DNA from: Paramecium octaurelia
Taxonomy: Eukaryota > Ciliophora > Oligohymenophorea > Peniculida > Parameciidae
Assembly: GCA_905182995.1 (NCBI GenBank)
Contig: CAJJDP010000104.1
Span: 329,490 to 393,489, forward strand
Direction of reading: 5' to 3'
Length of the DNA: 64,000 nucleotides
Shown: positions 49,523 through 62,000 of the stretch, piece by piece
Position numbering within the stretch: position 1 is the stretch's first letter
Layout of the letters: the number at the start of each line of letters is the position of its first letter
Notes under the pieces: generated by a model
The model's database searches: none
Seen by the model: the letters and a program-made list of their open reading frames with translations, nothing else
Told to the model about the DNA's origin: nothing
Translations under genes and position numbers: made by a program

Positions 49523-52218
49523 TCAATCATTAAAGGAAATTTCTTTTACTTTTATTAACCCTCTCTCCTTTGTATTCTTCATTTCTGTCCAAATCCCTAT
49601 TTTTTTATGGTTTTTATAAGCTCCACTATAAACAACTTACGAACTATTATTGTAATCATCACTCAATTCATTCCACCTACCAATCTTAATCTCGAATCCT
49701 CCTTCATCATATGATCCTCCACCGCTAGAGATATCATTTAATTTTTATTTTACATCTATTTAAAGGATTTATGTTAATCCTCCCTGTACCTAATATCCCA
49801 TCGACCACATTTAATACCAGCTTGGTATTCACCAGCATATATAATTTACGAAGTATCTCTAAATCCATCTTACAACTCAATCCATTTCCCAATTTTCATG
49901 CCATTGCAAGCTTTGTCATACGAACCGCCTCCACTAATGATTTCTGTAATAATGTACATAGATTTAAATTGTTTTTAATTCACTTGTCTATACTTAATAT
50001 CCCATATTCCAACCTTTTAATCAACTTAATATTCACCATTATAAATGATCTGTGAATATCTTGCAAATTCAGTGCTCAACTCAATCCACCTACCAATTTT
50101 CATACCATTACATCTTTCATCATAAGATCCACCCCCACTATATTAAATATTTATTATTTGTACATTTATTCTTCTCTATACTTTATAATCCATTCACCAA
50201 ATTTTTTGTTTTCTTTGTATTAACCTTCATACGTGATGTAAGAAGCATCTCTAAACGAATCACTTAATTCTATCCACTCCCCAATTTTAATATCATCGCA
50301 TCCTTCTTCATAGAATCCACCGCCGCTAAACTAAATTTTGTTACTTTACATGCATTCGTTATCTTATGTGCTAGGATCTTAATACCAAATATTCCATTTA
50401 TTTATTTTATGACCATTTTTATATTCACCAGCATACGTTACTTATTTATCGTCTCTAAATCCTTCACATAATTCGATCCAATCCCCATTCTTAATACCAT
50501 AACCATCTGCATCATAAGACCCTCCTCCACCAAAAATTTAATTTCTAAATTACATCTTATTGTTAGGCTCATATTAATCTTTCTTATAATTGATATCCCA
50601 TCTGCCAACCTTATAACCATTTTTATATTGACCCGAATAACTCACTTATGAATAATGAAAAAATCCATCGCTTAGCTCAGTCCATTATCCCATCTTAGTT
50701 TCATTACCTTGTAAATCATAGGATCCGCCACCTCTAACATAAGATTGAAATGAATTCCCTACATCTATTTGAAGGGTTCATGCTAATCTTCCTTATAGTT
50801 AATATCCCATCTGCCAACTTTATAACCGTTTTTATATTAACCAGAATAAGTCACTTATGAATAATCAAAAAATCCGTCATTTAATTCAATCCATTCTCCA
50901 ATTTTTGTTTCATTACCTTCTAAATCATATAACCCACCTCCACTAAAATTAATCATATTTGCATTTTACATAAATTATTTTTTGTACATAATATCCCATC
51001 GGCCTACTTTTTTACCATTTAAATATTCGCCATAATAGGTCACTTGTGATGCATCCCAAAATCCTTCACTTAACTCACTCCATTTCCCAATTTTAATTCC
51101 ATTATCATAATGTCCAATTTCTCTAAATTCATTTCAATAAGTTACTCTATTTAATCTTTCCATTTCTAACTCCAAGCACCTACTCTTTTATCCTGTTTGT
51201 AATAGCCTATCTCAACTACTTTTTTTTCGCTAAAATACTTTAAATTGTTATGATTACTCCCAATAATTTTCACATAAATCAATCCATTTTCCTTCCTTTT
51301 CGCCTAATATATTGTACAAACCACCACCAACTTATTATCCCTTCCAAATAATATCCCACTATTTATATTTATATCCATCAACTCCATATTATCCCTCGAA
51401 TCGCAGATGTTTTATTTATTCAAGATTTAGGATTACTTATTCCTCTTTTTAACCTTATTTAAGCTTATCTCTTTAAAATAAATAATCTATTTTACACTCT
51501 TAGAGTATATCCATTTTTCGAATAAACCTTATCTCCATTCGGTTGGGTCATTAATGAAAATTTTGTTGGTTTTAAGCCTTCATTTTATTTTTCTAATCCA
51601 TTGAATTAAATAACTATTTGCTTCTTTTACTTTTAAGCCCTTTTTAAGGAAATACATTTACAAAATATTTTTGACGAAATCAATTGAATGATTAAGACTA
51701 TACGCTGAACTCACTAATTTTTCCCAAAATATAATAACCTTAGGCATTTATTATAAAACAGCATCCTTCTTTTGCCACCAATCTTTTAAAGTATTTTCAT
51801 TTAAAAATTCGATTAGAAATTATAAGTCTTCATTAGAGCATTCGAGTGGATTTAGGTGTTATCCTAATAAATTTTGAAACCTACTGTCTTCTTAATGAAC
51901 AAATTTTGAAATACAATTTATTAATTCCTTTAAGTTCGAAAGTAGAAATATTATTTCCTCTTACAATTTTTCAAGTTAAGTTTGAATTGTTTTAAATTAA
52001 GTAACGCTATTGGAAAGCTGATACTCTGATTATAATTTCGAGAATTTTTCTAGAATCTATTCCTAAAAAATATGATTTAAAATTAATTGATGATTGAAGT
52101 CCTCCTTTTTGTAACCACATAAGGAACAAAATTTTCGTTAACATTGATGTTTGGCCGTACAAATACTGATTAATTGAAATTAAGGGTGAAAGTCACAAAA
52201 TTGCTGAGAAGTGTACAT
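49523..52218 (-). CDS. finger, coiled-coil and MORN-type repeat protein
   Basis: ATG 52218 opens MYTSQQFCDFHPQFQLISIC, a Cys/His finger continuing CTAKHQCQRKFCSLCGYKKE. A coiled coil follows (LEKFSKLQSEYQLSNSVTQF). The remaining part, to TGA 49523-49525, is a tandem array of MORN-variant units with the pattern GGG..D.....G.W.EL....Y.GEYKNG.K.G.WD, last seen as AYKNHKKIGIWTEMKNTKER. Introns of about 25-30 nt lie beside the GGG of each unit; not every boundary was mapped. MORN repeats in other proteins bind lipid or act as scaffolds. The N-terminal half parallels that of the WD40 genes in this window. Confidence 0.75.
49700..51330 (-). repeat. tandem MORN-type repeat units, period about 205 nt
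   Basis: The triple-glycine codons of successive units (seen on the plus strand as runs like cctccaccgct) occur near 49720, 49926, 50130, 50319, 50521, 50726 and 50932, with a weaker one near 51310. The spacing is close to 205 nt and includes a short intron. Between them the pattern encoding Y.GEYKNG.K.G.W recurs. The units differ at many positions, so they are old rather than assembly copies. Confidence 0.75.
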
Positions 52219-53369
52219 CAATTAAAATATTAACAATAAATAGTAACCTTATTTCAAATTATTCAAATTTATAGTTTCAATAAAATAATTCTATTATCAT
52301 CTTTCTGGAAGGAATAGAAAACCATTCAAAATTACAAAGAAATCACTATAGATTATATCATAATTCAAATTTGTAGAGGTAAATAATTATTTTATTAATT
52401 TTTTTTACAAACTCATTTATTAGGCTTCTAATTCTGTAAGGTTGAGAATGAAACTTAATCTTATGTTTCAAGTGTAACTTGGTTTATGATTCCCAAAAAC
52501 TTAAACTAAATGATTCTATTTGATCTTCAACCCTTCATCATTCTAGAGAATGTTCTTATCTATAATAGTTGCATCTTGATTCTCAATTAATAGATCCTTA
52601 ATTTAACTTTTGTGATATCTTGACCCTAATTTACTTTAAGCATTTTCATTATTCTTGCTTAATACTAATATGTATTTTTAATTTTATCAAATAGTGAATC
52701 ATTTTATATATTGTTCAATTGATTGTTTGAAAGAAGTCCAAAAAAAAAATTTATATAAGCTTATAATAAAATATCTTTGAATATTTTACTTCGAATAAAT
52801 GTCAAAAAGGAGTTGCTTAATAATAAATAATATATTTCATATTTGTCTAATAAATGACAAACCCATGAAAAAGATTTAGAATTGATTTTTAAATATACGT
52901 TGGCATTAATTCTCAATATATTCAAGAAACTACAATTGAGAGGAGGTTAATATATGCTAATTGATTTTAAACTGATCTTCATTGTTAATTTAAAAATCGC
53001 GATAATATTTGAAATAGCATCCACTTAATTAAACTAACCTATTACATTAATAAACAAAGAATAAATTATCGAATATCTTCACTGTTTTATCGAAAATTTT
53101 TTGAAAAAAATAATATTTTAATGAAATGAAATATTGATTTCAATATTGACTACTAATTTTATCAAATTATAAAGCACTATTAGTTCAATATTAAATTTAA
53201 AATTTGAATTAAGGACAAAATGGATTTTATTTGAAAGAAGTTTATCATAAAGAACAGATGTGCTTCTCAGGATTTAATTTTTCGTAAATACAATAAATTT
53301 CCTCAAATTACTAAAATTAACTGGTAATTAATTAAGTATTTAACATTTCCTTGATTCTTGAATTTGGTT
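52219..53369. other. AT-rich interval with a possible gene remnant
   Basis: On the minus strand about 52468-52680 there is one coding-like frame (SRYHKSQIKDLLIENQDATI, then GLKIKQNHLVQVFGNHKP) that ends at TGA 52468-52470, but no start was found; it may be the remains of a gene. On the plus strand just before 53370 a frame with FYLKEVYHKEQMCFSGF may be an upstream exon of the WD40 gene. The rest shows nothing. Confidence 0.35.
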
Positions 53370-54422
53370 ATGAATTAATAAAAGAATTAAAAAACTTAAT
53401 TTTAGGTTCTTAAAATTGCATCAAGATCCTAAAAAGAATGGTGCTAAGCAATTGCAATAAATGATGATTGCTCTTTACTTTTTATAGGATTTAAATCAGC
53501 AATTAAGGCTTTTGGATTCAATAAGGAGAATCTGAAACAGCATCAAATTCTTAATCATCATACTAATTATATAACTGCTCTAAAAATATGTAAATCTAAG
53601 TTTGCTAGCTCTAATTACTTTCTCATATCAGCATCAGATGATAAGACAATCATAATTTGGGAATAAGCAGGCTCATAATTCTAAAATCCATCTTGGAGTT
53701 GCTATTAAAGATTATACGGGCATGAGAATAATGTAAATTGCTTTCTGTTTTTAGAAGAAGAAGAATGCATCATATCTGGCAGTGCAGATTTTTCAATAAA
53801 ATTTTGGAACACAACCTAAAAAGACAAGTACAAATGGTCCTGCTTATAAACAATTCAAAATCATTCCTCTGAGATATGGGCATTGTCTATTAATCAATCT
53901 CAAGATATTCTGATATCAAGTGGAGAGGATGGAGTAATATTGGTTATAGAGTAGAATTCTAAAATTTGGATTGTGAAGTAAATAATTCAAGTTAAAGAAT
54001 TTGGTTATAGAATTAGCTTTGTTGGAAATAATGTTTTTTGTTTTTAACCAGTATCTGGAAAATAACTGCATGTTTATCAAATGAATAATAACTAATCTTT
54101 CATCAAATCAAAAGACATCATTCTTTAAGAAGGAAACTGCAATTGTAAACCATACTTTCCAGCTACTTATATCAAATAAAAATCTCTTTTAATTAGTAAA
54201 GTGGGTTGTAAAATCAATCTTATTAGCATTTGCCACAACAGTGAGGAAGGTTATGTAGAATTAGTTCTTCAATAAGAAATTGATTTTGGAACTACAGATG
54301 GATGGGGATACATTTATGGATCTATTAGTGATGATGGCGTATATATAGCAACATGGGACTACAAATCACAAGAAATTTAAATAAGAGAATTAAAAGAAAA
54401 ATAAGAAATCAAATAATATTGA
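53370..54422 (+). CDS. WD40-repeat protein, copy 1 (5' exons may be missing)
   Basis: A frame of 350 residues runs from ATG 53370 to TGA 54420-54422. It carries WD40 units: LKIASRSQKEWCQAIAINDD, then TNYITALKICKSKFASSNYF with SASDDKTIIIWE, GHENNVNCFLFLEEEECIIS with GSADFSIKFWNTT, and SSEIWALSINQSQDILISSG. The beginning EWCQAIAIN aligns with DEWCYAIQFD of the 46077 gene, where a finger and coiled coil precede it. These are not found here in frame, so the true start may lie upstream beyond a splice, or the gene is 5'-truncated. An exact second copy lies at 54702-55754. Confidence 0.75.
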
Positions 54423-54481
54423 GTTATTAAAAATATACATATAACATTTAACTAAATATAAGAATTCAAGAAAAACTTTAA

Positions 54482-54482
54482 N
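54482..54482. other. single N at the junction of the duplicated blocks
   Basis: This is the only ambiguous base noticed in the window. It sits exactly at the seam between the two identical 1.33-kb copies. At this position the second copy's end has c, so the N probably hides that base. Confidence 0.9.
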
Positions 54483-54701
54483 TACTAATTTTATCAAATT
54501 ATAAAGCACTATTAGTTCAATATTAAATTTAAAATTTGAATTAAGGACAAAATGGATTTTATTTGAAAGAAGTTTATCATAAAGAACAGATGTGCTTCTC
54601 AGGATTTAATTTTTCGTAAATACAATAAATTTCCTCAAATTACTAAAATTAACTGGTAATTAATTAAGTATTTAACATTTCCTTGATTCTTGAATTTGGT
54701 T

Positions 54702-55754
54702 ATGAATTAATAAAAGAATTAAAAAACTTAATTTTAGGTTCTTAAAATTGCATCAAGATCCTAAAAAGAATGGTGCTAAGCAATTGCAATAAATGATGAT
54801 TGCTCTTTACTTTTTATAGGATTTAAATCAGCAATTAAGGCTTTTGGATTCAATAAGGAGAATCTGAAACAGCATCAAATTCTTAATCATCATACTAATT
54901 ATATAACTGCTCTAAAAATATGTAAATCTAAGTTTGCTAGCTCTAATTACTTTCTCATATCAGCATCAGATGATAAGACAATCATAATTTGGGAATAAGC
55001 AGGCTCATAATTCTAAAATCCATCTTGGAGTTGCTATTAAAGATTATACGGGCATGAGAATAATGTAAATTGCTTTCTGTTTTTAGAAGAAGAAGAATGC
55101 ATCATATCTGGCAGTGCAGATTTTTCAATAAAATTTTGGAACACAACCTAAAAAGACAAGTACAAATGGTCCTGCTTATAAACAATTCAAAATCATTCCT
55201 CTGAGATATGGGCATTGTCTATTAATCAATCTCAAGATATTCTGATATCAAGTGGAGAGGATGGAGTAATATTGGTTATAGAGTAGAATTCTAAAATTTG
55301 GATTGTGAAGTAAATAATTCAAGTTAAAGAATTTGGTTATAGAATTAGCTTTGTTGGAAATAATGTTTTTTGTTTTTAACCAGTATCTGGAAAATAACTG
55401 CATGTTTATCAAATGAATAATAACTAATCTTTCATCAAATCAAAAGACATCATTCTTTAAGAAGGAAACTGCAATTGTAAACCATACTTTCCAGCTACTT
55501 ATATCAAATAAAAATCTCTTTTAATTAGTAAAGTGGGTTGTAAAATCAATCTTATTAGCATTTGCCACAACAGTGAGGAAGGTTATGTAGAATTAGTTCT
55601 TCAATAAGAAATTGATTTTGGAACTACAGATGGATGGGGATACATTTATGGATCTATTAGTGATGATGGCGTATATATAGCAACATGGGACTACAAATCA
55701 CAAGAAATTTAAATAAGAGAATTAAAAGAAAAATAAGAAATCAAATAATATTGA
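54702..55754 (+). CDS. WD40-repeat protein, copy 2 (identical to copy 1)
   Basis: This is the same 350-residue WD40 frame as at 53370-54422, shifted by 1,332 nt, with TGA at 55752-55754. No difference was seen between the two copies at any line compared. If the duplication is an assembly fault, only one gene exists. The same remark about a missing finger and coiled-coil N-terminus applies. Confidence 0.6.
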
Positions 55755-55814
55755 GTTATTAAAAATATACATATAACATTTAACTAAATATAAGAATTCA
55801 AGAAAAACTTTAAC

Positions 55815-56398
55815 TAAAATAAAGTTAGAGAGAAATATTTTATAACTTAAGGATGAAAACTTATGAATATTTAGGATTCCATTCTTTGAGATAAATTCCA
55901 GAGCTAATTCTAATAAAAATTAGATGGAACGAATATATTTAGAGATTTCTCATAATACAAGTCTTGGAAATATGAAAACACATGATAAATTGGCAAGTTC
56001 TAATAGAGTTCCATTTATAAAAGATAAGAGAAATGTAATCATTATATTACAAACGCTTTAATATTCCAAAAAATATAATGATCATGTCAAAAGCCGCATT
56101 GATTAAAGAAAAATCTTTGATTATACTTTGTCAAATCATAATTTATCTAACGATACTCAAGTTTAAAAAAGTTATTAACTTTCAATTAAGTAAATTAATT
56201 GAGAGATTTTACCATTTCTTATCTGATTAAATGTTTAATCGCTGATTCAATTAAAAATTGAGTTTATGATTAAACTGATTATGATAGTTTTCATAATTAT
56301 TTATACAAAAATAGAATAAATAGAAAAAATGATGTATTAATCCTTTGATATATATTCAATAATTTGTGCCGATACTAAAATGTATTCTCTCCCTTAAA
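55815..56398. other. AT-rich interval, no gene seen
   Basis: Unique sequence begins again after the duplicated block. It is AT-rich with no supported frame, and lies between the WD40 copy and the 3' end of the second MORN gene. Confidence 0.55.
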
Positions 56399-58764
56399 TC
56401 ATTATTAGCTGAAAAGTTACTTAATCTCACATTCTTTGTGTTCCTTCCCAGCCGCAAGCATTATGACCCATTCCCCATTTTTCTAACCATTTTTATACTC
56501 TCCACTTTAAATGAGTTAATTTGCACTATTCATAATTCATTAATAATACTTTCTAAATTCATCAGCTATTTCAATCCATTTGCCATTTCTCATTCCAATT
56601 TCATCAAATAATCCAAAACCTCTATAATTAATTTCTTATTCAAATCATTACATCAATTTTAAGATGGAACTCTCCTTCAACATAGTATTCCAAATACCTT
56701 TTTTTATACCTTTTTAATATTCACCAATAAATGTAACTTGCTTGCAACTTTATAATTGTATTAAATAATTATTAATACAGATTATAATCGCTAATCAATT
56801 CTTCCCATTTACCAGTCTTTAATCCATTGTTATCAAATTATCCACCTCCACTAGTATTTATTTTGATTTCTTACATTTTAGTCCTAAATTAAAAGGTATC
56901 ACCATCATATCTTGTTTCATTGTAATACACAATGGTCCATTTACTACTTCTTCTACCGTTTTTGTATTCACCTTGATAAATGTAGCTATTATATCTGTAA
57001 AAATGGTATAATAATTATTCAATAATATACTCTGAATATCTATCGCTCAAATCAATCCAATATCCTTCCTTCATTCCTTCTATATTATAAAAACCTCCTC
57101 CTCTAATTATTTTTATCATCATATTAATAGATACATAGTTTCTCCTTCAAATTTAGTACTCCATTGACCATATTTTTTATTATTTTTATATTTTCCTTTA
57201 GATATTACTTAAGCATTTCTTTAATTAATCAAAATAACTTACCTACTAAAGTAATCATCTAATTCGACCCATATACCTTCCTTCCAACCATGTAAATCAT
57301 ATAATCCTCCACCACTTTATAAAAGGCATCATAATTACATCTTTTCATATTCATCATCAATCCTCGATCTAAATTATGAGGTCCACATTCCTGACTTTAA
57401 GCCATTTTGATATTCTCCTTAAAATATAAGTTAATAATTCCTATTTAAATTATTGATAAATATACACCTGTAAAATCTATCACATAATTCTACCCAAACA
57501 CCATTTTTCACACCTTTGAGATCATAAGATCCACCGCCACTAAAATAATAAAGCAAAAATAATTACATTACTCTAAATTTGTCCCCACTATACTCTTTAA
57601 ACAGAGTAGCCCATTTACCAATTTTCAAACCATTTTGATAATCTCCACTGTATGTAATTTAAATGTAGCTATAATATTTCTAAATCAATGGAATCTACCT
57701 CTAAAATTAACTACATAGTTCGACCCAGTTGCCTTATTTCATTCCATGTTCGTTAAAATTTCCTCCGCCACTTTATAGGTTTATATAAAATATACATTTA
57801 TTAAAACTTTGACTCTTCTGAGAACCGTTACTAAGTATTCCATCTTCCATATTTTTTTCCAAATTGATATTTACCTTCATAAATGACTTGACTAAGACTA
57901 ATAATTTATAAATAAATTAAGAACATGCTAAAGAAATCACTTAATTCTATCCAATCGCCATCCTTTTAACCTTCATTGAAATATCCTCCTCCTCTAGATC
58001 GATGCTCTATAAAATTTTTACATCTTTGTGAATTCATAATTTCCTTTCCCTCTATACATGGTATTCCATGCCCCGCACTTTTTACCGTTTTAATAATCAC
58101 CTTCATAAATAATTTAGCTTGATCTAAAATGTATTTAGTTGAATCATACCTTTAAAATTTTTCACCTAATTCTAACCACTTACCATTTTTTAATCCATTT
58201 TCCTTGTAAACTCCTCCACCACTAGATGAAAACAAAACTTTACATCTTTTTGTTTTCGAACACATAGATCCAAACACCTTATCTAATTCCATTTACGTAG
58301 TCTCCTATCTCATACACTTTTGCTTAGCTTGTAATATCATTTATGTATAATTACTCCCAAAAGTTATTTATCATCTCTTTCCAGATCCCTTCTTTATTGC
58401 CATTTTCATTGTAGAGTCCTCCAACTCCTTCATAATCGTCTTTCCATTAAGCAGTCCATTTTCCTATTTTTTTGAAATTCTAGTCCCAATTGCCTTTCCA
58501 ATGTAGATGGTTAATTTATTCTAAATTTGTCATTATTTATTGGGCCCCATAGCAATCCCTTTAATCAAAGTTTTATTTACATTCTAATTATTCTTCCATC
58601 AATTGAATAAAGAATTTCATTATTATCAGACAGTTTGAACTAAAATTTCTTTTTGATTAACATATAATCATCGTTCTCATTAGGTGTTAAGCCATCCCCT
58701 TCTTAAAATTCTTTAGTAACTTATATTTGTTTTGGAAAATTATTTTATAAAATCTAATGTATCA
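56399..58764 (-). CDS. MORN-type repeat protein, repeat units bounded by introns
   Basis: ATG 58764 opens MIHQILQNNFPKQIQVTKEF; a 22-nt intron follows after GRIIRM. Then come tandem units such as WKDDYEGVGGLYNENGNKEG with IWKEMINNFWEQLY, GGGVYKENGLKNGKWLELGE with SSQIIYEGDYQNGKKCGAWN, and a final GLFDEIGMRNGKWIEIADEF with QSGEYKNGQKNGEWVIM, ending at TGA 56399-56401. Each unit is preceded by an intron of about 22-28 nt that falls just before the Gly-Gly-Gly, splitting a codon in the same place, and often a second intron lies after the EL..F segment. Unlike the gene at 49523 it has no Cys/His finger. It is probably a membrane-associated or cytoskeletal scaffold. Confidence 0.75.
56600..58450 (-). 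repeat. tandem MORN-type units, period about 230 nt
   Basis: Glycine-triplet sites recur near 56614, 56841, 57096, 57309, 57532, 57763, 57976 and 58208, spaced by roughly 210-255 nt. The larger spacing than in the 49523 gene comes from two introns per unit. The units are clearly diverged from each other. Confidence 0.7.
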
Positions 58765-59020
58765 TTATATTTAATACAAAATATACTTTGATTTTTTAAT
58801 TGAAATATCTTATTATATCAATTTTTGGCAATTAAATATAAAAGAATTAAATTTAAACTATGAAATAGAAAAGAATTTGAAATCCATTCAAAGAAAACAA
58901 GCTAAAATAATCTCTTAGAATAACAACCCTAATTATTTTGTATCTTTTGTTATGTATGATACGAAAATTAATGAATTAGCTAAAAATTGAATGATAAAAA
59001 TTTAATTTTCAATTATAATT

Positions 59021-62000
59021 TCATAATTCTATTTCCGTATTTATATAACCAATATTTCTCATCCTATATTTTACTAAAATATAAAAGCCTATTATTTAGA
59101 ATATTATAATAGCAATTAACGAATAAATCCATCTTCTTGAAGGAGTATCTAAGTCAGGAAGTATAAAAGTTATCTTATAAGATCCAGATGAAAAATCATT
59201 CTTGCATGAAGTCATCACTTGGAATGTATTTCTTTTTTCCTTATAATGGCATTTTAACATTCTTGTATATATTGGATAATATAAAACTGACCCATTATTC
59301 AATGCAAGGCATGTAGCGTTTTCACCCTCTTGATTTGTAATTAAAGCAAATCCGAGAGATGTAGTATTTAGCTATCCTAACATCAAAATAGGCTCTTCAA
59401 AATTGTTATTGAGTAATTTGGTAGTTTAGTAAACTCCTATAATATAGGTACTTCCTTATTTAAATTGTTGAAGTAGCAAGCCATTGGAATATATAGAATT
59501 TGGAATTAACGCCAAACCATTAGAACTTGGGGTAGTGGCGATAACTTTTCTAATTCCATCAAAAAAGGGCTAAAACAATTATAATATTAAAAATTATCCA
59601 AAGCCATCAGTACTGGAGATAAAGATGAATATTTAATTGTTAATTATTTGCAATATCAAAATTTAAACATATAGAACGGGTTTAGGGCTAATAATAAATC
59701 TGTGAAAATCATTTTTTTTCAATGTTATTGAATTTTCACTAAATTATAAATATTGAGAATAGGGCACATTATTAATGATGTACAAAATAACAATTAAATT
59801 TGATTAATTTAACTCTAAACTTGAATTTAATTGAGCTACTGAAAAATCTTAACAATCGCCATTAAAACCTAGTTTCTGCATGCTGTTGTTTAAAGAAGTA
59901 AAGAAGTATACATATTGATATTTGGAATTATAAGAGCCTAAAATAAAGTTAAATTATGCTATATTATTTATTTTAGATATCTCAATAAATTTATGGGGAA
60001 TCAAAAATGAGTTAACATCTAAAACATTTCCAAAAGAGTCAAGGGAAATGCTAAGCCAATATTATGCAGTTTCATTTTGACAAATAGAAGATATTGTTAA
60101 ATTAAAGGATGTTGATTTTAAGCACTCCGTAAAATTTAAATTAGAATAATCGTAAGATTAAAGAATTTCAAGTTTCAAATTAACAATTTTGATTTCGTTA
60201 TTGTTTTACAGAACGAAAAATTAGTTATTTACTGCAGTAATTAAGGTGTAATTTTAATTGGGGATAGTAGTGAAATAACCGAAATTTGTTAGGTTGCACA
60301 AATTATTTGAATATTATTCTTCATCAAATTAATCAACATCTTCTACATATGAATTATCAGAACTATCAGAAAAATAGCAACGATTAGCCTGTCTATCAAG
60401 GATTATATTCATAGGGATTGTGAAAGTTCGATCAATTAAATTTAAGTCTTGAATAGACAAAAGTATAGTTTTATTAGTTTTTGGTTAGAAATAGGTAAAA
60501 TTTGATAAGTAAATTAAGCTTTAATTAGGCGTAAATTAAATAGCTGTTTAATTGAATTAAGTAGTAATATTAAAATTATAGATCATAATTGGGTAAGAGT
60601 GTTCAAAGTTTAGAGATTAATTAACATAAAGTTTAAAACTTTGTCTAGTTGATAATTAATTGATTGTATTTGAATAATATAAGATTCCTTTAGTTGCACA
60701 TGTCAATTATGACGATAAATTGAGTTAATAATATAAACTCATATGCTCGGGTAATTAAGGATTATAAACGAAAACACTGTAATTCGAAAATTGGACATAA
60801 AAAAACAAGTTATCAGATAGTATTTATACTAAATTCTTATCCTTAACACTCATCATATTTTTCATAAAAAATGGGTCTCTAAACTTTTGGATATTCCATA
60901 CTTGGAAACATAGTTCAAACCCTTAATTGCAAATATAGGATAATACTAATTATTGGTCGACAATGTTTATATATTTAATTTAGAATTTACACTCTATAAT
61001 TGAAATTGGTATTGGAATATTATTTTTACCAATAGCAATAATAATGACATTGTTAATATTATTGATAAACAAACATGAAGATAATGATTAAGGATTCACA
61101 GCTATTTATATTGGATTAAATTTTATCAAACTATTGGTATTATATAAGTTATTAATAATCGTTTAATTAATAATTACTAGATCAGTAAAATTCAAAGTCA
61201 TGATTGAAATTTCTTTATTAATAAACAAAGTAATCAAGTTATTAAACGTTACTAAAAATTATGAAAATTATTATTCAAATTTATACTCAGAGGAGGAGAA
61301 ATAGGGTAGTTTGGCAGAATCGTATATTTTATAAAGGTAGATTGTATCGTTATCACTAAGTCCTATTATTATCGTTTAATCTATGTCATAGGCTACTTAT
61401 AAGCTTTGAGCCTCAATAGTAATATTAATATTAAAAAAAGGATAGAATGAATTCAAAAGGAAATTTGAATAAAAAACTTATACCGATTAGTTCGTAACTC
61501 CGATAAAATAAATCTTTTATATTCCAACACCTTAAGTTGGGTTTAATAATTAGGCCATGTAAAATAATTGATTTTATAATTCGAAAAAGGTTTATAACGT
61601 TGTTTCCATGAAAAATCCAAATTATTTATTATCTGAATTCACAATATATGATAACAACTTGCCTGAATAGCCTGAAAAGACTGATTCACTTTATTCAGCC
61701 CCATTAATATATCTATACTGAGGAAAATTTTAATTGTATATTACATAAATATTTGTATCATTTTAATCTAAAATCGTTATAGACATAAACATTTTACAAA
61801 TACCATTGAAAGTAAGATTCAAAAATTAAGCATAAATTGTAATATCATAAGTCTTTCCTTAATCATATTATTCTGTTAAATTAATTTATAATGAGGGCAT
61901 TATCAATTCATAAACGATAATTAATTTGTTAAACGTAAATAGTTGGTTATTATAAGGATTATAATATATTTAAGTGTTTTCATTAATTGCAATTGAGGCA

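Larger units (their letters stand above)
53151..55814. repeat. exact tandem duplication of about 1,332 nt
   Basis: The block 53151-54481 recurs at 54483-55813 with a constant offset of 1,332; every line I compared is identical, including intron-like and intergenic sequence. The two copies meet at a single ambiguous base (N, 54482). The unit contains the whole readable WD40 frame plus about 220 nt upstream and 60 nt downstream. The pattern fits two overlapping contig ends that were abutted rather than merged. Confidence 0.92.

Noticed and set aside
49771..50267. Plus-strand hydrophobic frames over the MORN array
   Set aside because: They are the complement of repeated MORN codons on the minus strand and recur with the same period.
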